From the NCBI RefSeq assembly GCF_019649055.1, contig NW_026570233.1:434001-498000 (forward strand): 64,000 nt of DNA, written 5' to 3'. Positions 32,300 through 43,742 of the stretch are shown piece by piece (within the stretch, counting starts at the first letter, position 1; the number at the start of each line of letters is the position of its first letter). The position numbers and the translations under genes are program-made. The DNA is from Paramacrobiotus metropolitanus. Its lineage: Eukaryota > Tardigrada > Eutardigrada > Parachela > Macrobiotidae. The notes beneath the pieces are model-generated. The model ran no database searches. It worked only from the letters and a program-made list of their open reading frames with translations, and was not told the DNA's origin.

Positions 32300-35200
32300 A
32301 TGTACTGGTTCGTCATCGTTTTAGTGATATCCACGGCAGACCGTCTCGCTTCTGCATTTGGCGAAGGTACCCATTCAGCACCTTCTATTTGCCATTTCGC
32401 GTGCTGTATCTGCGTTATTATTTTTTCTAGATGGCTGCGATCCCGTGAATGAATTCCACGACGCTACTAATGGCGTAGAAATACATTCACCCTCCTATTC
32501 CCAGTATCCAAATGCAACATATCCTCCTAACACCAGCTGTCGCTGGAAGATCGCAAGGCCTGGAACGGTAAATAATTCTGTGTACTTGAAGCATTTGTTT
32601 TCTGAGCTTATTATGAGTACGGTTACTTACTACAGTACATCGTTGGTAAACACGTACAGTACACATACTTCTGTGCATACTTATATTTAATGATAAACTT
32701 CAACCGGAGCTGACTACGTAGACGTGGAAAATAAATTTACCAAGCAGCAGCAATATACACAGTTGCACAAACCGGTAGGTACCTCTATTGAACTGGGAAT
32801 GTTGTTTTTTTAGAATCTAGTCGCCATGTTTGGCCATGGGCGGACGGATGTTTTTGGGTTGCGGCGCACGGGAAACTTCTGTATTGATTATGTTGCCATA
32901 TTCCCGGCAGATTATTCCGAAAGTAACGAGATTTGCAATCGTTCGACTGCTGCCAGAGGTGATTTATTACACTTGTAAACCGTTCAAGATGCCACGTTGA
33001 TCCGCATCCATTATTTTGATATATAGGAAAATATTGCGGATTTACCGCTCCTCCAAATTTCGTAATCGATGAGAGGGGAGCTGTCGTCGAATTCTGTACG
33101 TGAGGTTATAGGTGTATCGTGCACGTTATGCAAGCAAAGCTAAAGTTTTTGCAACTAACAGGTTCATGGTCACAAACATCGTCAGACGTTTAGTAAGTAC
33201 TCGTACTTCACAGACATGACAAATAATAAATTTATTTCTGCATTAAATTATACCGTTTGCAGTCGAGGGTTCAGTTTGGTCTTGCGAAGCACTAGAGATC
33301 CTGTAACTGCACTTCCTGACCTTCCACCTCTACCTTGTGAAGGTCAAACGATAATAAACATGACGGAAACGAATAGTACGGAAGTGTATATTGGTTCACC
33401 CGCGGAGCATTATCCATTGGAAGCGATGTGTTCCTGGGTTGTTATTCCTGATGCAAACAAATCCCTTTTTGTGAGAGCAAGAATTATAATTTTTACTACA
33501 AGTAATATCATACTACACATATAACTCTTAACAATACTTCCATGTCATTAGATCAATGCAGAACGGTTTGACCTTTTATCGCGGGACAGTTTAATGATAT
33601 CCACTAATCCGCTAAATGCAAGCGGTGAGTGTTATACTCGCACTGTTTACAAATTGATCCAGTACGATCCTTGAGTTGAATTGCAAAATTATTCAACCAC
33701 TATGTGCAGATGATGCAGAGACTGCGAAAAGCTACGAATTTTCTGAAAAGCGTGGCCCAACCGGGTTGAGGTTGGCGACTGACACATTGGTACGTACAGT
33801 GTACAAGTACAACGAAAGGCAAAAATACGGTAAAAGAGAACGGTATGTTGCTCTACAGACACTCTCTTTTATATCCGGCTACCATTTGGATACTTCCGGC
33901 GTCCAGGGATTTAGAATTCGTATTCAAGGTAAAGGAAACGCAACCACATTTTTTTTATCTGAAACTGAGCATGTAACAAAACCTTCTCAACAGAATCCAG
34001 CTGCTCTGTCAATGCGGGATACTGCGTTTACGATTTGACGGAAGATGTGTGCTTTGTCGAAGATATGATGTGCAACGGTATAAATGAATCCGAAATTAGC
34101 GCAACTAAAGAAGGACGTCTTATGTCATGGGCGCGTTTTAACAGGAAAAACCGATTGTCCCAGTGGAGCCGATGAGATCTGCCCACAGGGATGTGGAATT
34201 CCGCCAGTGGCACCGGTTTTGTCTTCGGAAAGCACTAAAATTTTAGGTGGAACGGAGGTAAGAAACGATTTTTGTTTGAGAATTTGTCAAATTTATAAAC
34301 GCTCCCGCAAATAGTGTTTGGAATACACAGGTAACTGTATGTTGGTACTGGCTTGATTTCCAGGCGCGACCGCACAGTTGGCCTTGGCAAGTGGCTTTTG
34401 TAATTTCCGAAAAGCTCCTGGCGTGTTCTGGATCGATCGTATGCACTTACACACTTGTCTCCATAAATCTTTTGTGTTCATAATTAATTTTGTTTCATAT
34501 TAAAGCTAGATAATTCTTGGGTGCTGACCACAGCTGACTGCTGTGAACGCGTAGAAACAGCTTTCAAGTAAGGTCCAATTACCCAGCCGGATTCGAATCA
34601 ATATAAAAATCGAAAACGTTACCCAAAGGCAACGTTAATTCGTATAGAGCTAACGACAAATCAGTGGCCGTTCATGCCGGTATGCACGACTTCACCGGGG
34701 CACTGGAACCCAACGCGGCAATCTACCACATCGACAAGATAGAGTACCTCGCCGAAGAAGTGCCACCATTGGCTCCAACTGCCCGACGGTTGAACTACTG
34801 CCTCGTAAAGGTCAATAATGTAAGTAACTCACATTTGTCGTCTGTATAATTGAAGAAACGCTCATGAACAACGATGGATATGATGATTTATCTAAAATAC
34901 ATAGAAAATGTTCTTCAACGATCACGTCCGCCCCGTGTGCCTATCACCGGCATCACCTCCTGCTGGCACGATATGTTACACCACCGGTTGGGGCAAGACG
35001 AACAACGTGCAGCTGGATCTGTTTAAAGGCGAGGCTCGATTACAGCAGGTCGACCAGAACATTACGTACGATTCGTCATGTTTATTGGGACTGAATTCGA
35101 CAATGACGGACCTCATGTTGCCAGTTAGTATCTGCAGTGGAAGTTCCAGTAAAAGAGGGTTAGTGCAACCCGATTTACATTCCTATAACCTTTCAACTTT

Positions 35201-35749
35201 ACTGCAGTAAGCACATATTTCAGACATGTTGCTAACAATGGCAAGAAAACTGAGAAATTTTTAAAGTTGGCTGTTTCTATACATACCGGAATGGTTAAAT
35301 CTTGTACATTACTGCATTGCCTAAAATATACTCCAGCCCATCGCATAACGGTTGCAGATGCTTGTATGATGAAGGCGGACCATTAGTGTGCCAGAGTAAC
35401 GACGACCCCAGCCGATGGGAAGTGGTGGGTCTTATGGGAAGAATACTGTACGCTCCTCCTGTCGGCTACTCCACTTAAAATTTACTTAGATATCTAAATG
35501 AACATTTTACGTTTTAGTACACCTACCTGCCATCCGGAAGATCTAACAGAACCGCACTTTATTCGAGTAACAAATGCCCTGCAGTGGATTAAGGACATTA
35601 CGGGGTTATCATTACCGACAACTGCGCCGCCCAGCCCCGTCGATACCACACCACCAAATGCATCCGAAAGGGCACCGGCGACTGCGACCATTAGACTGTT
35701 ACTGGTTGTAGCCATCGTTGCATATTTCCACTCGATCTGTAAATTGTAA
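32300..35749 (+). CDS. CUB-CUB-LDLa serine protease homologue with no catalytic triad, membrane-anchored
   Basis: Seventeen exons: 32300-32366, 32431-32567, 32814-32958, 33027-33099, 33162-33192, 33263-33470, 33552-33624, 33710-33789, 33859-33928, 33994-34077, 34145-34257, 34364-34438, 34506-34567, 34648-34810, 34905-35158, 35337-35447, 35518-35749. Order: signal peptide, CUB1 (SPSYSQYPNATYPPNTSCRW), CUB2 (CSWVVIP...FRIRIQ), six-Cys LDLa (CNGKTDCPSGADEIC), trypsin-like domain (ILGGTE, PHSWPWQVAFV), Thr/Pro stalk, C-terminal hydrophobic tail (LLLVVAIVAYF; GPI signal or TM). His57 is Asp (VLTTADCC for LTAAHC), Asp102 appears to be Asn (LNYCLVK) and Ser195 is Glu (YDEGGPLVC for GDSGGPLVC). A pseudoprotease role in binding or regulation is likely. 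Phases agree except for one base around exons 4-5. Confidence 0.87.
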
Positions 35750-37739
35750 AAATTATACAAGATCTGTACACTTTTATTAACGCTTTAATGAACTCTATTA
35801 TTTGGGTACCGAAATAACATACTTTTACGGTTAGTGCCGACTGCCGACAATACGTACGACGGTACGAGTAACATTACACCGAACACGCAAGGCAACAGTG
35901 AACGATATTAAGCTGTCAATATTTATTGTGGTAATTGATCGACGTGATATCCCTATTCTCTGACATTAACGGAAATGGTAAGTAACAAGATATACCCCGA
36001 ATTCCCCGAATTACAAATATGCAGAAATTTTGCTTTCTATCTAATCAATAACTGGAGAGAGCCCCCGAAGCGTTCCGCGAGAAATTAGCGGGATGAAACC
36101 AATATAACGTAAACCGGGACAATAATAACTCAAACACGTGACCAACATTTTTTTGAAATGCGGGCTTTGAGAATAAGCTAGCTTGCAGCCTAATGTTATG
36201 CACACAACGTCTTAATTTTGTTATAATGGTTATAAAGCTAGGCAAAAGGCGCAGTTGACGAGCGTTCGTATTACCGATTACAGCAAGAAGATACGAATAA
36301 GAAGCTAATGTTGTATAAGGCCGTACAAGAAACTACTGTATTATTTCTATTGGCCAAGAACAACGCAGACTGAACATAGTAATTAGGTTTTTTAAAAATG
36401 TGTAAAAGTCTTAATCGTTTAGGCCTGTTTGCGATAGTTGAAAGGAATCAGTAGGCTTGGCCTTGCTGCTCAACGGCCTCAACCAGCAGATAGCAGACTC
36501 CGGGCATCCGATAGTTTTTAGGTCCAAAGACTTCACCGTTTCGCGGTACACACTATGCCGGCATGTGCAGTAAGCGGCATTGCATTTTACACAGATGTGT
36601 AAAGGTTATATCTGAAGCTAGTTAAAAATTTGAGGAGCTGCATTTACAGTGCTTGATGCTTGATACAATGCTTGATACAAAACATTCTGGACATTTCTGG
36701 TGATTATCGGTGACGGGTTCCGCCATGGTATGTCATTGCACTCTTTCGCAGCAATAGGTTCCGCTTGCAGTTCTACAAAAGATATGCGCACGTCGAAACC
36801 CTTTCAAATAAATTAACCAAAATTTCTTGGTTGATTTCTTGGAGGAACTGCAAATGACCATGCGCAAACCTGCGTGAGTGATATAACCGAGACATACGCG
36901 GTAGAGTTTATGCGTATTACCGGTAAATAAGCAGCGGAAGGAAATCAAGCAGAATCAGTAAGACTTTTCTGCTTAACCATGCAGCAGTGCAGATCGCTGC
37001 TTCCTTGCTTCCTTTGTTCAGCTCTTAGGTAGCGTGGCAAAAAGAAAAAAGGTAGGGTCAAAAAGCGGAATGTCTTGCGCATGCAGTTTACGGACACTGA
37101 CTTCTGAAATGCCGCTCTGAACCCGCTGGCTGGTATTGATTTGATTTGCGTGTCTTCCTTGTAAGCCGGTGATTACATTTCAGAAAGCAGTGCCGCTGTT
37201 GCCTTTTATAACAGCGCGGCACGACTTGATTTTACATTAAGATGGATTCGACTTTATCTTGAGATGGGTTTTACCGTTTTGCTGTCGCCTTCCGTCCCTA
37301 AATTACAGGATAGTACCGTTACCTTGTCGTGGTAGAATTAAATGAAATTAGGTGACTGTTGTTACTGGTACCGAACCAACAACAAACACCTGGGTGGAGA
37401 GAAAGTGCGAGTTCGTTCGTCAGACACACCTGCCATCTTCAGTAAGCGTTGGCCTGCTTGACAGTTTTAATAACTGTAGCAATCGGAAGGAAGTGAGTTT
37501 GACTGGTGTATTGTCCTCTTAGACCTTCTAGCATACTTCCATATGGTCGACATTTCACATTACTGTACTAATGTTTCTGAACGCGCGTATCCTTCCGGAT
37601 CCGTTACATACTTTAGATTCCATAGTTTCTGCACACGGTATTAGGGTACAAATCAATTACTTGTATTCCTTACTGATGAGTTGTGAATTTGTTTCAGCCA
37701 AAAAACAAATTGCGTGAACGGTGCAAGCCGTACAGTATA
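35750..37739. other. Mostly non-coding; one possible terminal exon
   Basis: AT-rich flank between the protease homologue and GPCR1. TTTGTTTCAG at 37688-37697 could be the acceptor of a 5' UTR intron of GPCR1. A possible minus-strand exon is listed separately at 36448-36552. Confidence 0.4.
36448..36552 (-). CDS. Possible terminal exon of an unknown minus-strand gene
   Basis: 35 codons after a GGCATAG acceptor, ending in TGA. The peptide reads CVPRNGEVFGPKNYRMPG then VCYLLVEAVEQQGQAY. Composition is coding-like compared with its flanks. No upstream exon was located with confidence and no family is recognised. Confidence 0.22.
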   Translation of the reverse strand, partial: CVPRNGEVFGPKNYRMPGVCYLLVEAVEQQGQAY

Positions 37740-38981
37740 ATGTCATGGAGAAATGCATCCTCGCTGGACCATATTCTGTTGAACGCGACATTTAATGCTT
37801 CAGCAGCACTTGTTCCAACATCGACCATACCAGCTAAATGGATGATACCTTGGGCAGCGACCTATTTACTCTTCTGCATGGAAGGTGCTCTGGGTAATCT
37901 GCTGATCGTGTACGTGATCATATCCCAAATCCGGCTGCGCACGGGCTGTGGATTGCTAATCGCCAACTGTCTGGTGGCCTACACGATACTGTGCGGCTTC
38001 AGCTTCCCCATCGTCGGTACCAGTGTTTACCGTAAACAATTCGGACAACCCGTATTGGGCCCGCAATCCTGTAAGCCTTTACAATGGATACAGCTCGCCT
38101 GCCGTTTTGCGGCTTACTGGTTTGACCTCTTCATCGCCATTAACCGTGTCGTGGCCGTGTGTTATCCGTATAGATACCGCACCTTCTCCCGTCCCTGTCA
38201 TGTTATCGTGGGGATTGTGGGGCTATGGTTAACGGCGTTGGCATATTCCAGCTTGGGATGGTTTGATATTGGAGTGAATTTCATTATGCTACCGCTTGGC
38301 ACGTGTGCGGCGTTACCCAGTGGACGAATGGGACAGGTTGTCCTCTATACGGGATTCTATATGCCCGGGGCTTCGACTACAGGATTGTATGTATTTTTGT
38401 ACGCCATGATTAAGAGGGGAAAACAGCAAATTCAACCGGAAAGTGCCAGGAACCCTAGACAGCGAAAAATTGCATTAGCCAATCAGAGGCGAATGATCAC
38501 TACAAATATGATGTGTGTATCGTTCGTGTGGACGGCGGCATGCTCGATGATATTGCCGGTAACCATCTCTCTGATAAAAGTAGCGGAAGACGAGGTCAAG
38601 CAGCCGTTGGCTGTGATATGGTTAGCGGCAATCCAGCTTCTAGGATATGCAGTTAATCCGGTAGGTTGAATCCGATGGCTTTGTCATAGTCAATGTCATG
38701 GTCTAATTTGTTAATTTGGTTTACACTTATTATTAAATAATGTATTGTTTAGCAAAAAACGAATCTAATATAGCTGTTTGGCTTCGTTGCAGTTTATTTG
38801 TTTTGGGATGCAACCTGAATATCGGTTGGCTTTTCGGGAAATGATTGTTGCGAAAATTCGAGTATGGAATACAGCAACTCCCAATTTTACGTGTTTCACT
38901 GGAAATAATCCATCTCCTAGCAGTCGCAATGGAGCTAATCGTGATATACCGATTTTTCTTGTTGATAGACATACTTACTAA
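37740..38981 (+). CDS. Class A (rhodopsin-like) orphan GPCR, copy 1
   Basis: Exon 1 from ATG 37740 to 38660 encodes TM1 to TM7. A 132-bp intron (38661-38792) interrupts just after the NP of the TM7 motif, and exon 2 (38793-38981) gives FICFGMQPEYR and a short tail. Landmarks are the TM1 motif GALGNLLIVYVI, the TM3 cysteine (QSCKPLQWIQLAC), and the TM3 end INRVVAVCYPYRY, where NRV replaces the usual DRY. TM6 is FVWTAACSMILPVTI. The TM7 motif NPxxY is altered to NPFIC. An N-glycosylation-rich short N-terminus (NAS, NAT) suits an extracellular end. The ligand is unknown. A paralogue lies 3.3 kb downstream in the same orientation, so this is a tandem family. Confidence 0.85.
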
Positions 38982-39705
38982 TTATTCTGTTTTTGGGTAC
39001 ATAGAGATTTTAGTTGTTTTTCAATATTCAAATTTTAACTGTGAAGTAGCATGCACGCGCTAATACCTTTTCTTAATTGATTGCTATCGCCTATTAGAGA
39101 GATTTGTTTTGTAAAACATAATTGGCGGTATTCTGTACTACAATTACAAACGTTTTATCAGCAATCGGTATTAACATCTTTAATAAGGAACGGTCCCATC
39201 TGTACTAGGAACCCCTTTAATTGCTAAATCATTATGGCAAAAATCCTTTGGATATTCTTTTAGTCTTAACAAGAGACCCCATCCAGCACACACTTTAGGG
39301 CAACCTCCTTCTTAGAAATTTAGAACGAAATATGTGCGCACTTTGCATTGTACGCACTTTGCACTTGAAATCAATGAAATGTGTGCACTTTGAAATACAT
39401 GGAAAGCGGCAAATACTAAAACTTAAATCTTTTGTGTACTGTAATTTGTTGTAAATATCGGGATTTCCAGCAAGGGGCGTCACAGTAAATGCAAACGTAA
39501 AGGTTACTTCTGAATGTGGTTGCAAATGGCAAGTGCTGAAGTGGAGAATATCTATTGACGCACGATGCAGATGCTGATGCTGCAGAGGCATGTTTTCGAA
39601 ACAAACAGACACATAAGAAAGTAATTAAACCGGAACGACAATCTTGTGCCGCTTAGCAGTCGTAAAGATCTTGACATCCAAATTAATTAATTCTAATGCA
39701 GGTTT

Positions 39706-40729
39706 TTACGAAGACCGCTTATAGAACTCGTCCGGCCAGACTCCGTCTTGGGTTTCATTCAATGGATGCAAAACAACAATGTGTTTGGACGAATCTATGG
39801 GAGCCGTGCGAACTCGTTCGCGTAACCGATAATCGACTGAAAATGTACACGGCCATAGTTATAATATTATAAGATATTTTTCTAGGTTTTCCGCGATTGG
39901 TGGTATAATATTATAGATAAGTGTTAAAGGGCAACACACAACTTGACTAGTAGTAGTGACTAAATAATTTGAAACTGTTACAGCGCCCATTACTGTAATT
40001 GCTACGGCTGTCTGCTAACCATCAGAAAAGGTCTGGCTTCTATTACGATTTTGCAACGATTACCTGTTACGACTATGACTTTGGTATCGGACGCGTTTGA
40101 CTGGAACACATCCATCAGTTGCTCGAAAATCATGTTGTCTGCTTTGTCCTTTGCATATGGCGTTTTTCTATCCCAGCCGCATTGAATCGTGACACCTGCA
40201 ACACGCATTAACAAAAGTATTTGAACTGAACGGCGAATAAATCACGCGTTTTACTGGCGTTACAGTTGCCAGGCCAAGCAGTCAAACTGAAGTGTTTATT
40301 TGACTTACCTTCAAGTCTAGTAGAAACTGTACCGCCAGCTTTCCAGGTTTTTAGCGTTTCGTTATCGCAGACTTTAGCAGCTTGAATGCACTTGTCTTGA
40401 GAGCATCGACTGTTGCCGTCAAACCCTCCGCAGATGATTTTGATACTGTATTGTTCATATAAATCAATGCCATGCGGCGAAGCAATGCTACGTAAATGTG
40501 CCACACATTTCTCGAAAGTCGCATATTTCGGAATCATACACTGTGCGTTTTCTATATCCCAAAATAATCTCACAGGTCGTTCCCTATTGGTGCCAGAAAA
40601 CCATTTAGTCAAAACCACTCCAGCTGCCACGGCACCGGCACGTGCTAGGACGAGACCTCCCACAGACTTCCACCACCCCCCGGGATCATCCCCAGGTGGA
40701 CGGTTGCCTCGTCGTCTTTGTGGGTTCAT
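39706..40729 (-). CDS. NYN (PIN-like) domain protein, three exons
   Basis: Exons 40729-40309, 40195-40064 and 39836-39706 total 684 nt (227 residues) with perfect phases. A basic N-terminus (MNPQRRRGNRPPGDD) precedes a hydrophobic segment (LVLARAGAVAAGVVLTKW), possibly a signal anchor. The NYN domain then starts with RLFWDIENAQ. Its second acidic motif is KDKADNMIFEQLMDVF and the third VIVVTVDY, where most relatives read VTGDxD. The fold belongs with PIN-type metal-dependent ribonucleases (MARF1-like). The first two acidic motifs are present, so nuclease activity is possible, but the altered third motif makes it uncertain. It lies on the opposite strand between two GPCR paralogues. Confidence 0.75.
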
Positions 40730-42317
40730 TCCGAGTAAAGAGAACGTAGCGTACCCAATATCACTTACAATTAGATATGTGAGAAGAACTTGTTATAGCC
40801 ATGACAGCAACGAAGTGTAATTTCCATTGCAGTAAATAGTGACTAAATAAACAATCGGTGAACAATTGTAACCCGCCGTTTAAATAAGTACAAGTGCTAG
40901 AATTTTGCCTGGGTGCGATAATAAAGGTTTTATTATCAAGGCTTTCGGAAGGTTTTATGTAGGTTTATGGTCGCCGACCATTGGTCGGTGATATGTTTCA
41001 TGATTATGGTTCTCATCGATATCGGCTGGCCGGTGACTCTGATAAATGATTTGCAAAGAGTATGAAGTCCACGATAATTCCTCGAGCACACAATGGTAAT
41101 GAAGTCAGCATTACTCAAATACGCATAATTTACCGGTATGCGCACATCGACATTGGTTTCGGAATGGTACCATACGAATTTAATTCAACAGTGCGACGCA
41201 TCATAAAATAAAAGCTTGATATTCAAATTCATGGCTGCTTTTTCTGGACGGTAATCGGTTTACCTCGCCTTATTGTGCATTATGTGATTTATTTGCTAAT
41301 TTGATCCTGGGAACTTGAGACGCTTTTGTCTTTCTATCTGAGACGTCGGCATTTTCGAGTAAATGGCATTACAATGGACGCACACGTAAAGGTTGCATTC
41401 GAACCCAGCTGAAAGCGTCAAGTGCTGCATAAGGAGACTGTAATTTATTGACGCACATGGCATTTTTAGCCACAAAAGAGCAAATCAGGCGCTGCATTAC
41501 AGAAGCAGATTTCCACTGATTATTGCTGGCGGTTCTACCATGAGAGCTAGACTTTACTTCTCCAATGCCTCTGATTTCCGCTTGCTACATTTGTTATCGA
41601 CAATGAGCCAGTAAAGTGAAGCCACTTCGAAGAATTAGTTCCATCTCTTTGATTAATAGCCGCAAGTAATTTTCCGCTTGAACATGCAAAAAGCGAGACA
41701 GACCGGCTGCGAGAACTGAGCAGAATATGGTTTTGTCGGGACCATGCAAGCGGATAAATGCACTTCACTGGCTAAAAATCTTTGAAGGGTGATGGAAAAG
41801 TGTAGGTCAAAAGGAAAACCATCAACGCCTTATGGTTTAAAAACCGGCAAGTTACAGTCATGCCGCGATTTATTTGACTATTATTCTAACGACTACATAA
41901 AGCAATAATAAAATATGTATTATACGGGTATATTCACGGTTACCGCCTTTTACTTATTGTGTGCATTCACATTGGAGGGAAGTCAATGGAAGCTGAATAT
42001 CCTTCTGCGTGCTGTCACCTTTGAACTTACAGAACATCGCGCGCTGTCTCGCGGAGGTAAAATTAAGTTTCCGCTGTGAGAGAAACCGCGATCTGGATCT
42101 TTGGAGGCACATCTAACTTCTCAGAAGGGTTGTATTGACAGTTCCGCGAACTGTGGGGAGCGGAAGGTAATGAAATAGGCCTGCCTAGCTTGCTGCTGCT
42201 ATTAAGACCGCTTTATTATAATGCTCTGTATTTGTCCCTGCGCCAGCATCCGTTCGGAATTTCCATACGACATATTATTCTTTTCTATGCGCGGAGTGAT
42301 TTGAAAATAATCTCCTA
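40730..42317. other. Intergenic, possible decayed duplication
   Basis: No gene seen. Sequence at about 41365-41455 resembles that at about 39480-39570 (shared CACGTAAAGGTT, CAAGTGCTG and TATTGACGCAC in the same order), suggesting that the GPCR-bearing segment was duplicated with flanking DNA and has diverged. Confidence 0.35.
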
Positions 42318-43563
42318 ATGTTGCGACAGTACAGTGGTTTATTATGGAAAAATTCGTCTTCACTGGACAATATCACGTTGAATACGTCACCAGATGTTTC
42401 AACAGTTTCTATACCGGCAAAATGGATAATATCCTGGACGGCGACCTACTTGCTTTTTTGTTTTGGAGGCGCCCTTGGTAATCTGTTTATTATCTGCCTG
42501 ATCACATCCCAACGCCGGCTACGGAGGGGCTGCGGAATACTAATCGCCAGCTGCCTGATGGCCTACGCGATACTGTGCGGCTTCAGTTTCCCGATCTTCG
42601 CCACGAGCATATACCGTAAACAGTTAGCAGGTTCTCTACTAGATCCCCAATCCTGTAAGCCCCTGCAATGGATTCAGCTCGCCTGCCGTTGTGCAGCCTA
42701 CTGGTCGGATCTGTACATTGCCATTAACCGTGTCGTGGCCGTGTGTTATCCGCATAGATACCGCACTTTGTCCAGTCGCTGCCAGGTTGTAATCGGAATC
42801 GTTGGATTATGGTTAGCGGCATTCGTGTATTCCGGTTTGGGATGGTTTGACCTGGGAATACATTTTGTAATGATGCCGATTGGTACTTGTGCGGCTACGT
42901 CCAGTGGACAGCTGGGACAGATTCTGCTGTACCTGGGTTTTATATGCCGGGCGCTTTGACGGCAGTACTATACGTATTCTTATACGTTATGATCAAAAGG
43001 GGAAAGTATCAGATTCAACCAGAACACGCAAGGAGCGCACGTCAGCGCAGGCTAGACAGAACCCATCAGAGACGAATTATCACAACAAAGATGATGTGTG
43101 CTTCGTTTGTGTGGACTGCCGCTTTTTCAATGATATTACCGGTGACCATCTCCCTGGTTAAAGTAGCGGAAAACGAGGTTAAGCAGCCGCTGGCAGTGCT
43201 GTGGATAGCGGCGATGCAACTTCTGGATATGCAATGAATCCTGTACGTTAAATAGCCTATAAACAGTTTCATTTTTGTTTTTTATTGGTGGTCTGCAATA
43301 GTTCCGCAACTTCTGCCTGAATTGCTTTACAGCTCATTTGTTTCGGACTGCAACCGGAATATCGGCTGGCTTTTCGGGGTTTGATCAACACTAAACTTCG
43401 CCTATGTGCCAATCCAAACTTTACTTGTAACTTTAAGCTTTTCACAAGCGAAGGGCATTCCAGCAGCGGAAATGGAGCTGGACGTGATATACCAATTTCC
43501 TTTTGTTGTCAGACATATTTAGGTACAACTATGACCCTCTACGAGCTTAGGCAGAACAATTAA
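42318..43563 (+). CDS. Class A GPCR, copy 2, with two one-base deletions
   Basis: Paralogue of the 37.7-kb receptor: exon 1 42318-43242, intron 43243-43332 (90 bp) at the same place after NP in TM7, exon 2 43333-43563 (starts LICFGLQPEYRLAF). TM3 ends INRVVAVCYPHRY, again without DRY. Compared with copy 1, the frame shifts by one base at about 42940, in GGTTTTATATG within TM5. It shifts again at about 43222, where CTTCTGGATAT has one G fewer than needed. Both lie in short homopolymers. Outside these points every TM segment is preserved without stops, which argues for a very recent pseudogene or, more likely, sequence errors. The ligand is unknown. Confidence 0.8.
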
Positions 43564-43742
43564 AAATTTAAGTGAGATGATCTAAAAACTCGCTGTTTAA
43601 GAAGAGTGATATTCTTTTAATAATAAAATACGCGTAGTTTTCGTGGAAGATCATAACCACCCGCTTCTGTACCGCCTTGTAGTTTATGGGCGGTAGCGTC
43701 TTGGTGCAGATTTGCTAAAAATGATGTCGCTGTAGAAAGTTG

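Noticed and set aside
34585-34605. GGATTCGAATC-like sequence as a tRNA T-loop
   Set aside because: No acceptor, D or anticodon stems nearby; it lies in an intron of the protease homologue.
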